A DNA stretch of 9,639 bases from Paratractidigestivibacter sp963591565. GTDB lineage: Bacteria; Actinomycetota; Coriobacteriia; Coriobacteriales; Atopobiaceae. Under the pieces are notes generated by a model that had not been told where the DNA came from, did no database searches, and was given only the letters and a program-made list of their open reading frames with translations. Made by a program: the position numbers and the translations under genes. The stretch is from assembly GCA_963591565.1 (NCBI GenBank), contig CAVAUD010000082.1:1-9639 (forward strand), written 5' to 3'. Shown piece after piece: positions 1-7,279 of this stretch. The first letter of the stretch is position 1; each line of letters begins with the position of its first letter.

Positions 1-236
1 TCGCCGGCGACGCGACGGTCCAGAAGGCCGTCAAGGAGTCCGCGCACATGATCCTGTACGCGATGACCCAGTCCAACCTGATCAACCGCTACAACAGCAC
101 CACCAAGATGGAGAAGCAGATGACCTGGTGGCGCGGCTCGTACCTCGGCGCCGCCGCGGCCTTCGGCGTGCTTGCCGTGGGCGCCGCCGCCTCCGCGGTC
201 GTGACCTCGCGCAAGAGCGAGAAGAAGGAGGCATAA
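1..236 (+). CDS. C-terminal end of a GH3-family beta-glucosidase-like enzyme with membrane anchor (5' truncated)
   Basis: This is the last 77 codons of a gene that begins before the window; the reading frame starts at base 3. The stretch AVKESAHMILYAMTQSNLIN resembles the conserved end of the C-terminal domain of glycoside hydrolase family 3 enzymes, where a helix ending in a 'hILYt.anSn.mN'-type motif is common. After it comes a linker with WW, a hydrophobic Ala/Gly/Val-rich segment of about 22 residues (SYLGAAAAF onward), and a basic tail (RKSEKKEA). That arrangement predicts a C-terminal single-pass membrane anchor with the basic end in the cytoplasm, which would leave the catalytic part outside the cell or on the membrane face. 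GH3 enzymes hydrolyse terminal beta-glucosides or beta-xylosides; the substrate cannot be read from this fragment. The nearby sugar symporter fits a role in glycan use. The catalytic domain is outside the window, so the family call rests on the tail only. Confidence 0.62.
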   Translation, partial: AGDATVQKAVKESAHMILYAMTQSNLINRYNSTTKMEKQMTWWRGSYLGAAAAFGVLAVGAAASAVVTSRKSEKKEA

Positions 237-239
237 GAG

Positions 240-695
240 ATGTCGTCCACTACCGTTAAGAAGGGCGTCGGCCTCTACCTCGACGTCATTGCCGTCGTGT
301 GCGCCGTCGTCGGCATCGTCGCGATGTTCGTGAGCGGCAACATGGGCGAGGGCTACGAGTTCTCGGGCCTGGGGATGTGCGCCTGCCTGGCCGTCGTCGC
401 CATCGCGCTGGTCTGCGTCGCCGTCTACACCGACGTCAAGCGCGCCGAGAAGGGCCAGGGAGCCGGTCTTGTCGGCCTCTTTGCCCTGGCCGTGGCCATC
501 TTCCTCATGGTCTACTGCGGCGTCCAGGTCGTCGCGTCGCGCGCCCTGTCCATCTCGGGCCTGTTCTCGTGGAACTCGATGGACACCACGGGCTGGCAGA
601 TGTTCTACGCCGCGGCCACCTCGGCCGGCGGGTTCGTCCTTGGCGCCGTGCTGCTGACCGTCGGGTGCTTCCTGCCTGCGGCTAAGAAGGCGTAG
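240..695 (+). CDS. Small four-helix membrane protein, function unknown
   Basis: A 151-residue protein. It starts with ATG 3 nt after the stop of the GH3-like gene and has a strong ribosome binding site, AAGGAGG (225-231), lying inside the end of that gene, so the two are almost certainly co-transcribed and translationally linked. It has four hydrophobic segments, near residues 12-33, 43-63, 76-98 and 121-146, joined by short loops. The loop after helix 2 is basic (DVKRAEKG) and the last residues are AAKKA, which suggests both ends are cytoplasmic. The extracellular loop between helices 3 and 4 carries aromatic residues (SGLFSWNSMDTTGWQMFY). No catalytic motif or known domain is visible. Its fixed position behind a membrane-anchored glycosidase suggests a partner or accessory of that enzyme; this is inference only. 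Confidence 0.8.
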   Translation: MSSTTVKKGVGLYLDVIAVVCAVVGIVAMFVSGNMGEGYEFSGLGMCACLAVVAIALVCVAVYTDVKRAEKGQGAGLVGLFALAVAIFLMVYCGVQVVASRALSISGLFSWNSMDTTGWQMFYAAATSAGGFVLGAVLLTVGCFLPAAKKA

Positions 696-738
696 GGGAG
701 AAGACCCCTCCGGCGCCGGCTGGTGGGCCGCCGGGCCG

Positions 739-774
739 CCGGGGCCGCCCGACTCCCGTCCCGGGCGGCCCCGG
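739..774 (+). terminator. GC-rich hairpin downstream of the GH3/membrane-protein pair
   Basis: A perfect 13-bp stem (739-751 with 762-774) around a 10-base loop. There is no T-run after it, so it is not a classical intrinsic terminator. It could slow polymerase, protect a 3' end, or act with the better terminator at 830-878. The 9-mer GCCGGCTGG occurs on both sides of it (715-723 and 777-785). Confidence 0.4.
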
Positions 775-829
775 TCGCCGGCTGGCTTGCCAACGTATCT
801 GATATCCCAGCTTCCCCCGGCTGAGATGC

Positions 830-878
830 AAGAGCCTTGCTTCCGTGAGCGACTCACGGGGCAAGGCTCTTCTCGTTT
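830..878 (+). terminator. Intrinsic terminator of the GH3 operon
   Basis: An 11-bp stem AAGAGCCTTGC (830-840) pairs perfectly with GCAAGGCTCTT (861-871). It is capped by a second perfect 7-bp stem, CCGTGAG (843-849) with CTCACGG (853-859), with a CGA loop. A T-rich tail (CTCGTTT) follows. This separates the upstream GH3 unit from the symporter gene. Confidence 0.75.
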
Positions 879-901
879 GACGAGGATAAATGGGGCGTAT
901 C

Positions 902-910
902 TGGTATGAT
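902..910 (+). promoter_or_regulatory. Putative extended -10 promoter of the sugar symporter
   Basis: TGGTATGAT matches the extended -10 form TGnTATAAT at 8 of 9 defined or free positions. No good -35 is seen at 16-18 bp upstream, which extended -10 promoters tolerate. Transcription would start near base 917 and leave a leader of about 110 bases before the ATG at 1028. The same place overlaps one of three CTGRTAT words (799-805, 901-907, and reversed at 980-986) that could be regulator sites. Confidence 0.4.
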
Positions 911-1027
911 TCTCCGTTCACCGCCAAAAACAGGCCGTAGACGAAGGTGAGCGGTCGTCTCAATTTGGGTTGAACTAATATACCAGCAGTGAGATTGCAG
1001 CGAACTTCTCTGTAGAAAGGAACGCGC

Positions 1028-2638
1028 ATGGCGAAAAATACCGACAAGAAGGTTGAGGAGGGCGCGGGCGCGGGCTCGGCGACCGGCCTTAACCAGGCCA
1101 AGCTCTACCAGCTCGTGCTGTTCCCGTTCAACAACGGCGCGACCAACGTGTACTACGTCCTGCTCATGAACTACATCGCCTACTACGCCAACGGCGTGTT
1201 GGGCCTGGTGCTGGCGTTCGCGACCACCATGGTCACCGTGACGCGCGCGCTGGACGCCTTCATCGACCCGATCGTGGGCATGATGATCGACCGCACCGAG
1301 ACCAAGTTCGGCAAGTTCCGCCCGTTCATGGTGCTGGGCAACGTCGTGATGATCGTCTCGTCCCTCTTGCTCTTCTACGGCACCCGCCTGATCCCGGCCG
1401 ACGCGACCGCCGTCAAGTACGTGCTCTACACCGTCTTCTATATCCTGCTGATGGTGGGCTACTCGATCCAGACGTCGTGCACGCGCTCGGGCCAGACCTG
1501 CTTGACCAACGACCCCAAGCAGCGCCCGACCTTCACGCTGTTCAACACCATTGCGTCTTTGGTGGGCATGGGCGTCACCATGGCCGTCGCCTCGATCGTG
1601 GGCGGCAACGTGGGCTTTGGCACCGAGGCCTTCTTCAACTTCCTGATCCCGCTGGTCATCATCTTGTCCGCGGCGCTGACCGCGCTGGCCGTCATTGGCA
1701 TCGCCGGCAAGGACAAGAAGGAGTACTGGGGCCTGGGCGGCACCGAGGACGCCGAGGAGAACAAGCTCTCCATCAAGGACTACGTTGAGATCTTCAAGGC
1801 CAACAAGGAGCTGCAGCGCCTCATGGTCGCCGCCTCGGGCACCAAGTTCGCCTTCGCCGTGGCGACCAACACCTCCGTCGGCATCCTTCTCTACAGCTGC
1901 ATGATGCACAACTACAACGGCCTCTACCTGCCGATGTACGTGATGGGTTATGTCTTCTCGGCGCCGTTCTTCATCGGCGGCCTCAAGATGAGCCAGAAGC
2001 ACGGGCAGAAGAAGACGCTCGTGACCTTTACCTCGCTGGCTCTGGTGCTCTACCTGGGCGTCGTTGTTCTGCTGGCCCTGTGGGACCCCAACAACGCGGC
2101 GATGAACCTGTCGATCTTCTCGACCGAGGGCGGCTTCCACCTGACGCTCAACGCCTACACCGTGATCTTCATCGTGCTCTACGGCCTGGGCTACGGCGCG
2201 TACTACTCGACCGCCGACATGGCCATCCCGATGATCGCGGACTGCTCGGACTACGAGATGTTCCGCTCGGGCAACTACGCGCCCGGCGTCATCGGCACGC
2301 TGTTCTCGTTTGTCGATAAGCTGGTGAGCTCGCTTTCGACGACGGTCGTGGGCATCGCGCTTCTCGCCGTGGGCCTGAACCAGCTGCCCGACACCACGAC
2401 TCCGTACGCTGCCGGCATGAACTGGCTGACCATCGTCTTGTTCTGCGTGATCCCGATGATCGCCTGGGTTCTGACCCTGGTCGCCATGAAGGGCTACACC
2501 CTGACCGGCGAGCGCATGAAGGAGATCCAGGCCGTCAACGCCTGCCGCAAGGACGCGATCGCCGAGGGCATGAGCGTCGAGGCGGCCCTGGGCGCCTACA
2601 CCACCATCGACCAGGTCCCCGCGAAGTACCGCGAGTAG
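1028..2638 (+). CDS. GPH-family sugar:cation symporter (MFS_2)
   Basis: A 536-residue polytopic membrane protein with about 12 hydrophobic helices. After a charged, Gly-rich leader of about 20 residues, the first half holds the glycoside-pentoside-hexuronide (GPH) signature: DAFIDPIVGMMIDRT at residues 76-90 followed by KFGKFRPF at 93-100. This corresponds to the cytoplasmic loop 2-3 motif of the family (compare melibiose carrier MelB and xyloside carrier XynB). Such proteins import mono- or oligosaccharides with Na+ or H+. At 536 residues it is longer than the usual 450-500; the extra length lies in the N-terminal leader, the mid-protein loop and the C-terminal tail. The start is supported by GAAAGG (1015-1020) 7 nt upstream. 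It sits alone between two terminators, downstream of a GH3-like gene, so beta-glucosides or xylosides are plausible substrates. Family call firm, substrate unknown. Confidence 0.9.
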   Translation: MAKNTDKKVEEGAGAGSATGLNQAKLYQLVLFPFNNGATNVYYVLLMNYIAYYANGVLGLVLAFATTMVTVTRALDAFIDPIVGMMIDRTETKFGKFRPFMVLGNVVMIVSSLLLFYGTRLIPADATAVKYVLYTVFYILLMVGYSIQTSCTRSGQTCLTNDPKQRPTFTLFNTIASLVGMGVTMAVASIVGGNVGFGTEAFFNFLIPLVIILSAALTALAVIGIAGKDKKEYWGLGGTEDAEENKLSIKDYVEIFKANKELQRLMVAASGTKFAFAVATNTSVGILLYSCMMHNYNGLYLPMYVMGYVFSAPFFIGGLKMSQKHGQKKTLVTFTSLALVLYLGVVVLLALWDPNNAAMNLSIFSTEGGFHLTLNAYTVIFIVLYGLGYGAYYSTADMAIPMIADCSDYEMFRSGNYAPGVIGTLFSFVDKLVSSLSTTVVGIALLAVGLNQLPDTTTPYAAGMNWLTIVLFCVIPMIAWVLTLVAMKGYTLTGERMKEIQAVNACRKDAIAEGMSVEAALGAYTTIDQVPAKYRE

Positions 2639-2669
2639 CTGCGCGACTGCCACGCCTTCCCTTCCCGAG

Positions 2670-2706
2670 AAGCCGCGGCCCCTCACGGGGCCGCGGCTTT
2701 TCTTCG
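2670..2706 (+). terminator. Strong intrinsic terminator after the symporter
   Basis: A perfect 13-bp stem AAGCCGCGGCCCC (2670-2682) / GGGGCCGCGGCTT (2687-2699) has a TCAC loop and is followed by TTTTCTTCG. It begins 31 nt after the symporter stop codon. A weaker stem, TTCGTTGC (2703-2710) / GCAACGAA (2724-2731), follows directly. Confidence 0.93.
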
Positions 2707-2737
2707 TTGCGGGGCCCTTCTCGGCAACGAACTTCGC

Positions 2738-2857
2738 CGAATCAACCTCTTAATTCAAAAGGGGCGAGTAGCGAGGTCTCTTGCCTCCTCGTCAACTGGG
2801 CAAACGTCGCCAGAATCGGCGCGGTCACTTGCTGATTCAAATTAAGAGGTTGATTCG
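2738..2857. repeat. Perfect 18-bp inverted repeat around an 84-bp spacer
   Basis: CGAATCAACCTCTTAATT (2738-2755) is repeated exactly in reverse complement at 2840-2857. The 120-bp unit lies between the symporter terminator and the urtA promoter and is more AT-rich than its surroundings. No coding potential, convincing promoter, or target-site duplication is visible; the flanking bases differ. Candidates are a miniature inverted-repeat element or remnant IS ends, an invertible segment, or a paired operator. None can be chosen from one copy. Confidence 0.85.
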
Positions 2858-2895
2858 AAAGAGTTTGTTTCTCGCGAGGCGGGAAGAAGGGGGAG

Positions 2896-2917
2896 CGCGA
2901 CGCCGCGGAGCGTCGCG
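2896..2917. repeat. Small GC hairpin in the urtA upstream region
   Basis: CGCGACG (2896-2902) pairs with CGTCGCG (2911-2917) around an 8-base loop. No T-run follows. Role unknown. It lies in the 420-base stretch between the symporter terminator and urtA, which has no supportable gene. Confidence 0.35.
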
Positions 2918-2944
2918 ATGGCCGCCGAGAAGGCCCCGGGCCCC

Positions 2945-3045
2945 GTGTTTCGCGACCGTTTCGGGTTTCCCTCCCGTTTCGGCGAGATAACCGTCGAGGC
3001 ACCCCCGGGTCACGATTGTTACCCCCTGCAACCATCGTGTTTCGC
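2945..3045. repeat. Cluster of repeated GTTTCG words upstream of urtA
   Basis: GTGTTTCGC occurs at 2945-2953 and again at 3037-3045. CCGTTTCGG occurs at 2956-2964 and again at 2974-2982. All four share the core GTTTCG on the plus strand. They occupy the region some 50-150 bases before the likely urtA transcription start, which suits an array of binding sites for a regulator. Confidence 0.45.
3011..3039. promoter_or_regulatory. Candidate operator: 29-bp imperfect dyad upstream of urtA
   Basis: Arms 3011-3022 and 3028-3039 pair at 10 of 12 positions (CACGAT at one end, ATCGTG at the other) around a 5-base centre. The centre lies roughly 70 bases before the expected transcription start, a usual place for an activator. 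The dyad contains GTTAC (3018-3022) and GCAAC (3028-3032), 10 bp apart, with GTTTC (3039-3043) another 11 bp on. These half-sites look like those of actinobacterial GlnR (gTnAC and GaAAC, about 11 bp apart), but the match is partial. Confidence 0.4.
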
Positions 3046-3089
3046 CGCTCACCGCCGTAACACAACCGCTCACAGTCGTTGCTTATAAA
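3045..3089 (+). promoter_or_regulatory. Putative urtA promoter with 21-bp-spaced direct repeats
   Basis: TATAAA at 3084-3089 is a good -10 hexamer. No recognisable -35 lies 17 bp upstream (CACAAC, 3061-3066), as expected for an activator-dependent promoter. CCGCTCAC occurs at 3045-3052 and 3066-3073, exactly 21 bp apart, so both copies face the same side of the helix next to the -35 position. Between them is CCGTAACAC (3055-3063), whose reverse complement recurs upstream of ureA. The leader to the ATG would be about 30 bases. Confidence 0.45.
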
Positions 3090-3125
3090 ACATCCAGGCA
3101 CTAAATCAAGGAAAGGAAGGCTTGG

Positions 3126-4421
3126 ATGACAGCAACTCGGGCAACCCAAACCCTGAGCCGCCGCTCGTTCGTGGGGCTCATGGGCCTCGCGGCCTCGGCG
3201 AGCGCCATGGCCGGCTGCAGCGGCAGCGCCGTCGCTCAGGTGACCCAGCCCGCCACCACCGATGCGGCCGATACCTCGGCAGACGGCGTCGACGGCGTCT
3301 TTGGCGACACGATCAAGGTCGGCATCCTCCACTCGCTCTCGGGCACCATGGCCATCTCCGAGACCTCGGTCCGCGACGCCGAGGTCCTGGCCATCGACCA
3401 GATCAACGCGGCCGGCGGCGTCCTGGGCAAGAAGCTCGTCGCCGTCGTCGAGGACGGCGCCTCGAGCAACGCGACCTTCTCTGAGAAGGCCACCAAGCTC
3501 CTCGACTCCGACGGCGTCGCCTGCGTCTTTGGCTGCTGGACCTCGGCCTCGCGCAAGGCGGTCCTGCCCGTCTTCGAGTCCAAGAACGGCCTGCTCTGGT
3601 ACCCCGTCCAGTACGAGGGCATGGAGTCGTCGAAGAACATCTTCTACGTCGGCGCCGCCCCCAACCAGCAGATCGTCCCGGCCGTCGACTACCTGGCCGA
3701 GAACTACGGCCCGCGCATCTTCCTCGTGGGCTCCGACTACGTCTTCCCCCGCACCGCCAACTCCGTCATCAAGGCGCAGGCCGCGGCCAAGGGCTACGAG
3801 ATCGTCGGCGAGACCTACACCCCCATGGGCCACACCGATTACGCCACGATCATCAACAAGATCCGCGCGGCCAAGCCCGACTTCGTCTTCAACACCTTGA
3901 ACGGCGACTCCAACGTCAGCTTCTTCAAGCAGCTCAAGGACTCCGGCATCACCTGCGACGACGTCATGACCTGCTCGGTCTCCATCGCCGAGGAGGAGGT
4001 CGCCGGCATCGGCGCCTCCTACGTCGAGGGCCACCTCGTGAGCTGGAACTACTACCAGTCCACCGACACGCCCGAAAACGAGAAGTTCGTCAAGGCCTAC
4101 AAGGCCGCCTACGGAGACACCCGCGTGACCGACGACCCCATCGAGGCCGGCTACGACGCCGTCTACCTGTGGAAAGCCGCCGTCGAGGCGGCCGGCTCGA
4201 CCAACGTCGACAAGGTCCGCGCGGCGGCCGGCGGCATCACCTTCGAGGCCCCCGAGGGCACGATGACGATCGACGGCGACAACCAGCACATGTACAAGCC
4301 GGTCCGCATCGGCCGCATCAACGCCGACGGCCTGATCGACGAGATCTGGTCCACGGGAGACCCCGTCAAGCCCGACCCGTACCTGAAGACATACGACTGG
4401 GCCGCTGGCCTCAGCGATTAG
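3126..4421 (+). CDS. urtA: Urea ABC transporter, substrate-binding lipoprotein UrtA
   Basis: A 431-residue protein that captures urea outside the membrane for the UrtBCDE importer. The N-terminus has a twin-arginine motif (SRRSFVG, residues 11-17), a hydrophobic stretch, and a lipobox MAGC with Cys31 as the expected lipidated residue, so it is probably exported folded by Tat and anchored by lipid. An acidic, Ala/Thr-rich linker leads to the type I periplasmic-binding fold: HSLSGTM (69-75), FGCWTSASRK (135-144) and YPVQYEGMESSKN (159-171), followed by GAAPNQQ, GSDYVFPRTAN, FNTLNGDSN and EGHLVSWNYYQS. These are hallmarks of UrtA/AmiC-like urea and short-amide receptors rather than leucine receptors. 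Start chosen because AAGGAAGG (3113-3120) sits 5 nt upstream and the signal peptide begins there. First gene of the urt operon, with the promoter region just upstream. Confidence 0.96.
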   Translation: MTATRATQTLSRRSFVGLMGLAASASAMAGCSGSAVAQVTQPATTDAADTSADGVDGVFGDTIKVGILHSLSGTMAISETSVRDAEVLAIDQINAAGGVLGKKLVAVVEDGASSNATFSEKATKLLDSDGVACVFGCWTSASRKAVLPVFESKNGLLWYPVQYEGMESSKNIFYVGAAPNQQIVPAVDYLAENYGPRIFLVGSDYVFPRTANSVIKAQAAAKGYEIVGETYTPMGHTDYATIINKIRAAKPDFVFNTLNGDSNVSFFKQLKDSGITCDDVMTCSVSIAEEEVAGIGASYVEGHLVSWNYYQSTDTPENEKFVKAYKAAYGDTRVTDDPIEAGYDAVYLWKAAVEAAGSTNVDKVRAAAGGITFEAPEGTMTIDGDNQHMYKPVRIGRINADGLIDEIWSTGDPVKPDPYLKTYDWAAGLSD

Positions 4422-4431
4422 GAGGTGTGAC

Positions 4432-5334
4432 GTGGAAACCATCCTTATGCAGGTGTTCAACGGCATCAGCCTGAGCTCCATCCTGCTTCTGGCCGCCATC
4501 GGCCTGGCCATCACCTTCGGCCTCATGGGCGTCATCAACATGGCCCACGGCGAGTTCATGATGATCGGCGCCTACACCGCCTACGTCGTCCAGAACCTCT
4601 TCAAGTCCGCCGCGCCCGACGCGCTGGGCGCCTACGTGCCGGTGGCCATCGTCGCGAGCTTCGTCGTGGCGGCGGCGCTGGGCCTGCTGCTCGAGAAGCT
4701 CGTCATCTGCCACCTCTACGGCCGCACCGAGGACTCCCTGCTGGTCACCTGGGGCGTGAGCCTCATCCTCCAGCAGGCCGCCCGCAACCTCTTTGGCTCG
4801 GCCAACGTCGGCGTCGAGGTCCCGGCCTACATGCAGGGCTCGCTCCAGATCGGCGGCGTCTACCTGCCGTACACGCGCATCTGGATCCTGGTCATCGCGC
4901 TGGTCGCGCTGGGCGCCGTCTACGTCTTGATGTTCAAGACCCGCTGGGGCCGCAACATCCGCGCCGTCATGCAGAACCGAGAGATGGCGAGCGCCCTTGG
5001 CGTCAACACCCGCCGCATCGACGGCGTGACCTTCGCCTTTGGCTGCGGCCTGGCGGGCCTTGCCGGCTGCACCCTCACCTGGATCGGCCTTATCGGCTCC
5101 ACCCTGGGCCAGAACTACATCGTCAACGCCTTCATGACCGTCGTCGTGGGCGGCGTGGGCTCGATCTTCGGCAGCGTCTTTGGCGCCGGCTTCATCGGCA
5201 TCGGCCAGTCCGCCTTCGAGTTCATGACCGACGCCTCCATCGGCCAGGTCCTGATCTTCGTCTGCATCGTCATCCTGCTTCAGTTCAAGCCCAAGGGCCT
5301 CTTCGAGACCCACAACCGCTCGCTCGAGGATTAA
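4432..5334 (+). CDS. urtB: Urea ABC transporter, permease UrtB
   Basis: A 300-residue integral membrane permease of the branched-chain amino acid/urea (HAAT) class. It forms half of the membrane channel with UrtC. It begins with GTG at 4432. The site AGGAGGTG (4420-4427) overlaps the urtA stop and is 4 nt away, which favours GTG over the in-frame ATG at codon 6. Family features are visible: ILLLAAIGLAITFGLMGVIN followed by MAHGEFMMIGAYTAY near the N-terminus; the cytoplasmic coupling segment with TRWGRNIRAVMQNREMASALG in the middle (about 164-186); and VVVGGVGSIFGSVFGA near the end, before the closing FKPKGLF. Length is that of the permease core; longer UrtB versions with an extra N-terminal domain exist in other phyla. 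It sits 10 nt after urtA. Confidence 0.95.
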   Translation: METILMQVFNGISLSSILLLAAIGLAITFGLMGVINMAHGEFMMIGAYTAYVVQNLFKSAAPDALGAYVPVAIVASFVVAAALGLLLEKLVICHLYGRTEDSLLVTWGVSLILQQAARNLFGSANVGVEVPAYMQGSLQIGGVYLPYTRIWILVIALVALGAVYVLMFKTRWGRNIRAVMQNREMASALGVNTRRIDGVTFAFGCGLAGLAGCTLTWIGLIGSTLGQNYIVNAFMTVVVGGVGSIFGSVFGAGFIGIGQSAFEFMTDASIGQVLIFVCIVILLQFKPKGLFETHNRSLED

Positions 5335-5350
5335 GGGGGTGTTCCGCTAA

Positions 5351-6439
5351 ATGTCCGAGAAGAAATCCTACAAGTGGGTCGTGGCCGCAGTCGTCTTCGT
5401 CCTTCTCGCCGCCGCCCCCTTTGTCCTGCCGATGTTTCGCGTGAGCCTCATCGCCAAGTACATGTGCTTCGCCATCGTGGCCCTGGGCCTCGACATGATC
5501 TGGGGCTACACGGGCATCATGAGCCTGGGCCACGGCGTCTACTTTGGCCTGGGCGCCTACGTCATGGCCATGTACCTCAAGCTCGAGGCCTCGGCCGGAG
5601 CCCTTCCCGACTTCATGACCTGGGCCGGGTTCGACAGCCTGCCCTTCTGGTGGGCGCCTTTCACCAACCCCGCCTTCGCCTTCGTGATGGTCATCGTGGT
5701 GCCGGTGGCCGTGGCCGTCGTGATCGGTCTTCTCACCTTCTTGAACCGCATCAAGGGCGTCTACTTCACGATCCTGTCGCAGGCGCTGGCCATGATCTTG
5801 TCCGTTTTGCTCATCGGCTGCCAGCAGTACACCGGCGGCTCCAACGGCCTCACCGACTTCGACACCCTGCTCGGCTTCTCGCTCGACGCGAGCTCGACCA
5901 AGCTCGTGCTCTACTACGTGACGCTCGTCGTGCTCGTCGCCCTGTTCTGCCTGTGCACCTTCCTCGTCGGCCGCCGCGTGGGCAAGATCCTCATCGCCAT
6001 CCGCGACTCCGAGAACCGCGTGCGCTTCACCGGCTACAACACCGCGTTCTTCAAGGTGTTCGTCTACGCGCTCTCCGCCGCCATCGCGGGCATCGCCGGC
6101 GCCCTCTACGTGAGCCAGGTCGGCATCATCACCCCGTCCGACGTGGCCGTCTCGCCCTCCATCGAGATGCTCATCTGGGTCGCCATCGGCGGCAAGGGCA
6201 CGCTCGCCGGCCCGATCCTGGGCGCCCTTCTCGTCAACGGCGTCAAGACCTTCGCGTCCGAGAGCTTCCCGGACCTGTGGAGCTACGGCCTGGGCCTCGT
6301 CTGCGTCCTGGTCATCCTGTTCCTGCCCGGCGGCCTGATGTCGATCAAGGACGTGCCCGCGCGCTTCCGTGCCTGGCGAGCCGCCAAGACCGGCGCCGCC
6401 GTACCCTGCGAGCTTTCCGAAGAAGGAGGTCAGGCTTAA
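5351..6439 (+). CDS. urtC: Urea ABC transporter, permease UrtC
   Basis: A 362-residue permease that pairs with UrtB. It starts at ATG 5351, with AAGGGGGTG (5333-5341) overlapping the urtB stop, 9 nt upstream. After a short basic head (MSEKKSYK) and a first helix, it shows the LivM/UrtC pattern: GLDMIWGYTGIMSLGHGVYF, then GLGAYVMAMY; the middle segment with ILSQALAM and QQYTGGSNGLTDF; the cytoplasmic coupling stretch AIRDSENRVRFTGYNTAFFK; and the late motif AIGGKGTLAGPILGA followed by LPGGLMSI. QQYTGGSNGLT and the 'SENR.RF.GY' stretch are typical of urea rather than leucine transporters. Length is normal. Its stop codon is directly followed by the urtD start, with the urtD ribosome binding site inside its last codons. 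Confidence 0.95.
   Translation: MSEKKSYKWVVAAVVFVLLAAAPFVLPMFRVSLIAKYMCFAIVALGLDMIWGYTGIMSLGHGVYFGLGAYVMAMYLKLEASAGALPDFMTWAGFDSLPFWWAPFTNPAFAFVMVIVVPVAVAVVIGLLTFLNRIKGVYFTILSQALAMILSVLLIGCQQYTGGSNGLTDFDTLLGFSLDASSTKLVLYYVTLVVLVALFCLCTFLVGRRVGKILIAIRDSENRVRFTGYNTAFFKVFVYALSAAIAGIAGALYVSQVGIITPSDVAVSPSIEMLIWVAIGGKGTLAGPILGALLVNGVKTFASESFPDLWSYGLGLVCVLVILFLPGGLMSIKDVPARFRAWRAAKTGAAVPCELSEEGGQA

Positions 6440-7279
<840 letters not shown>

Noticed and set aside
854..2686. 610-codon open frame on the minus strand across the symporter gene
   Set aside because: It is an antisense shadow of the symporter caused by high GC and biased third positions. It is rich in His, Arg, Asp, Val and Gly without any domain, and spans two terminators. 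The plus strand has clear homology-type motifs and a ribosome binding site.
2738..2857. Phase-variable promoter (inverton) as a firm call for the 18-bp inverted repeat
   Set aside because: The geometry would allow it, but I found no convincing -10/-35 pair inside the spacer in either direction and no recombinase in the window. I kept it as one of several options only.
2781..2990. Short open frame in the region upstream of urtA
   Set aside because: It is Arg/Pro-rich, overlaps the inverted repeat and a hairpin, and has no ribosome binding site. The region is better explained as regulatory DNA.
3122..3484. Alternative 120-codon frame starting 4 nt before urtA
   Set aside because: It uses the urtA leader but gives an Arg/Gly/His-rich product typical of a shifted frame, while urtA has a Tat signal, lipobox and family motifs.
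2742..4559. 605-codon open frame on the minus strand over urtA and its upstream region
   Set aside because: It runs antisense to urtA with low-complexity composition, and it crosses the inverted repeat and the promoter region. urtA on the plus strand is unmistakable.
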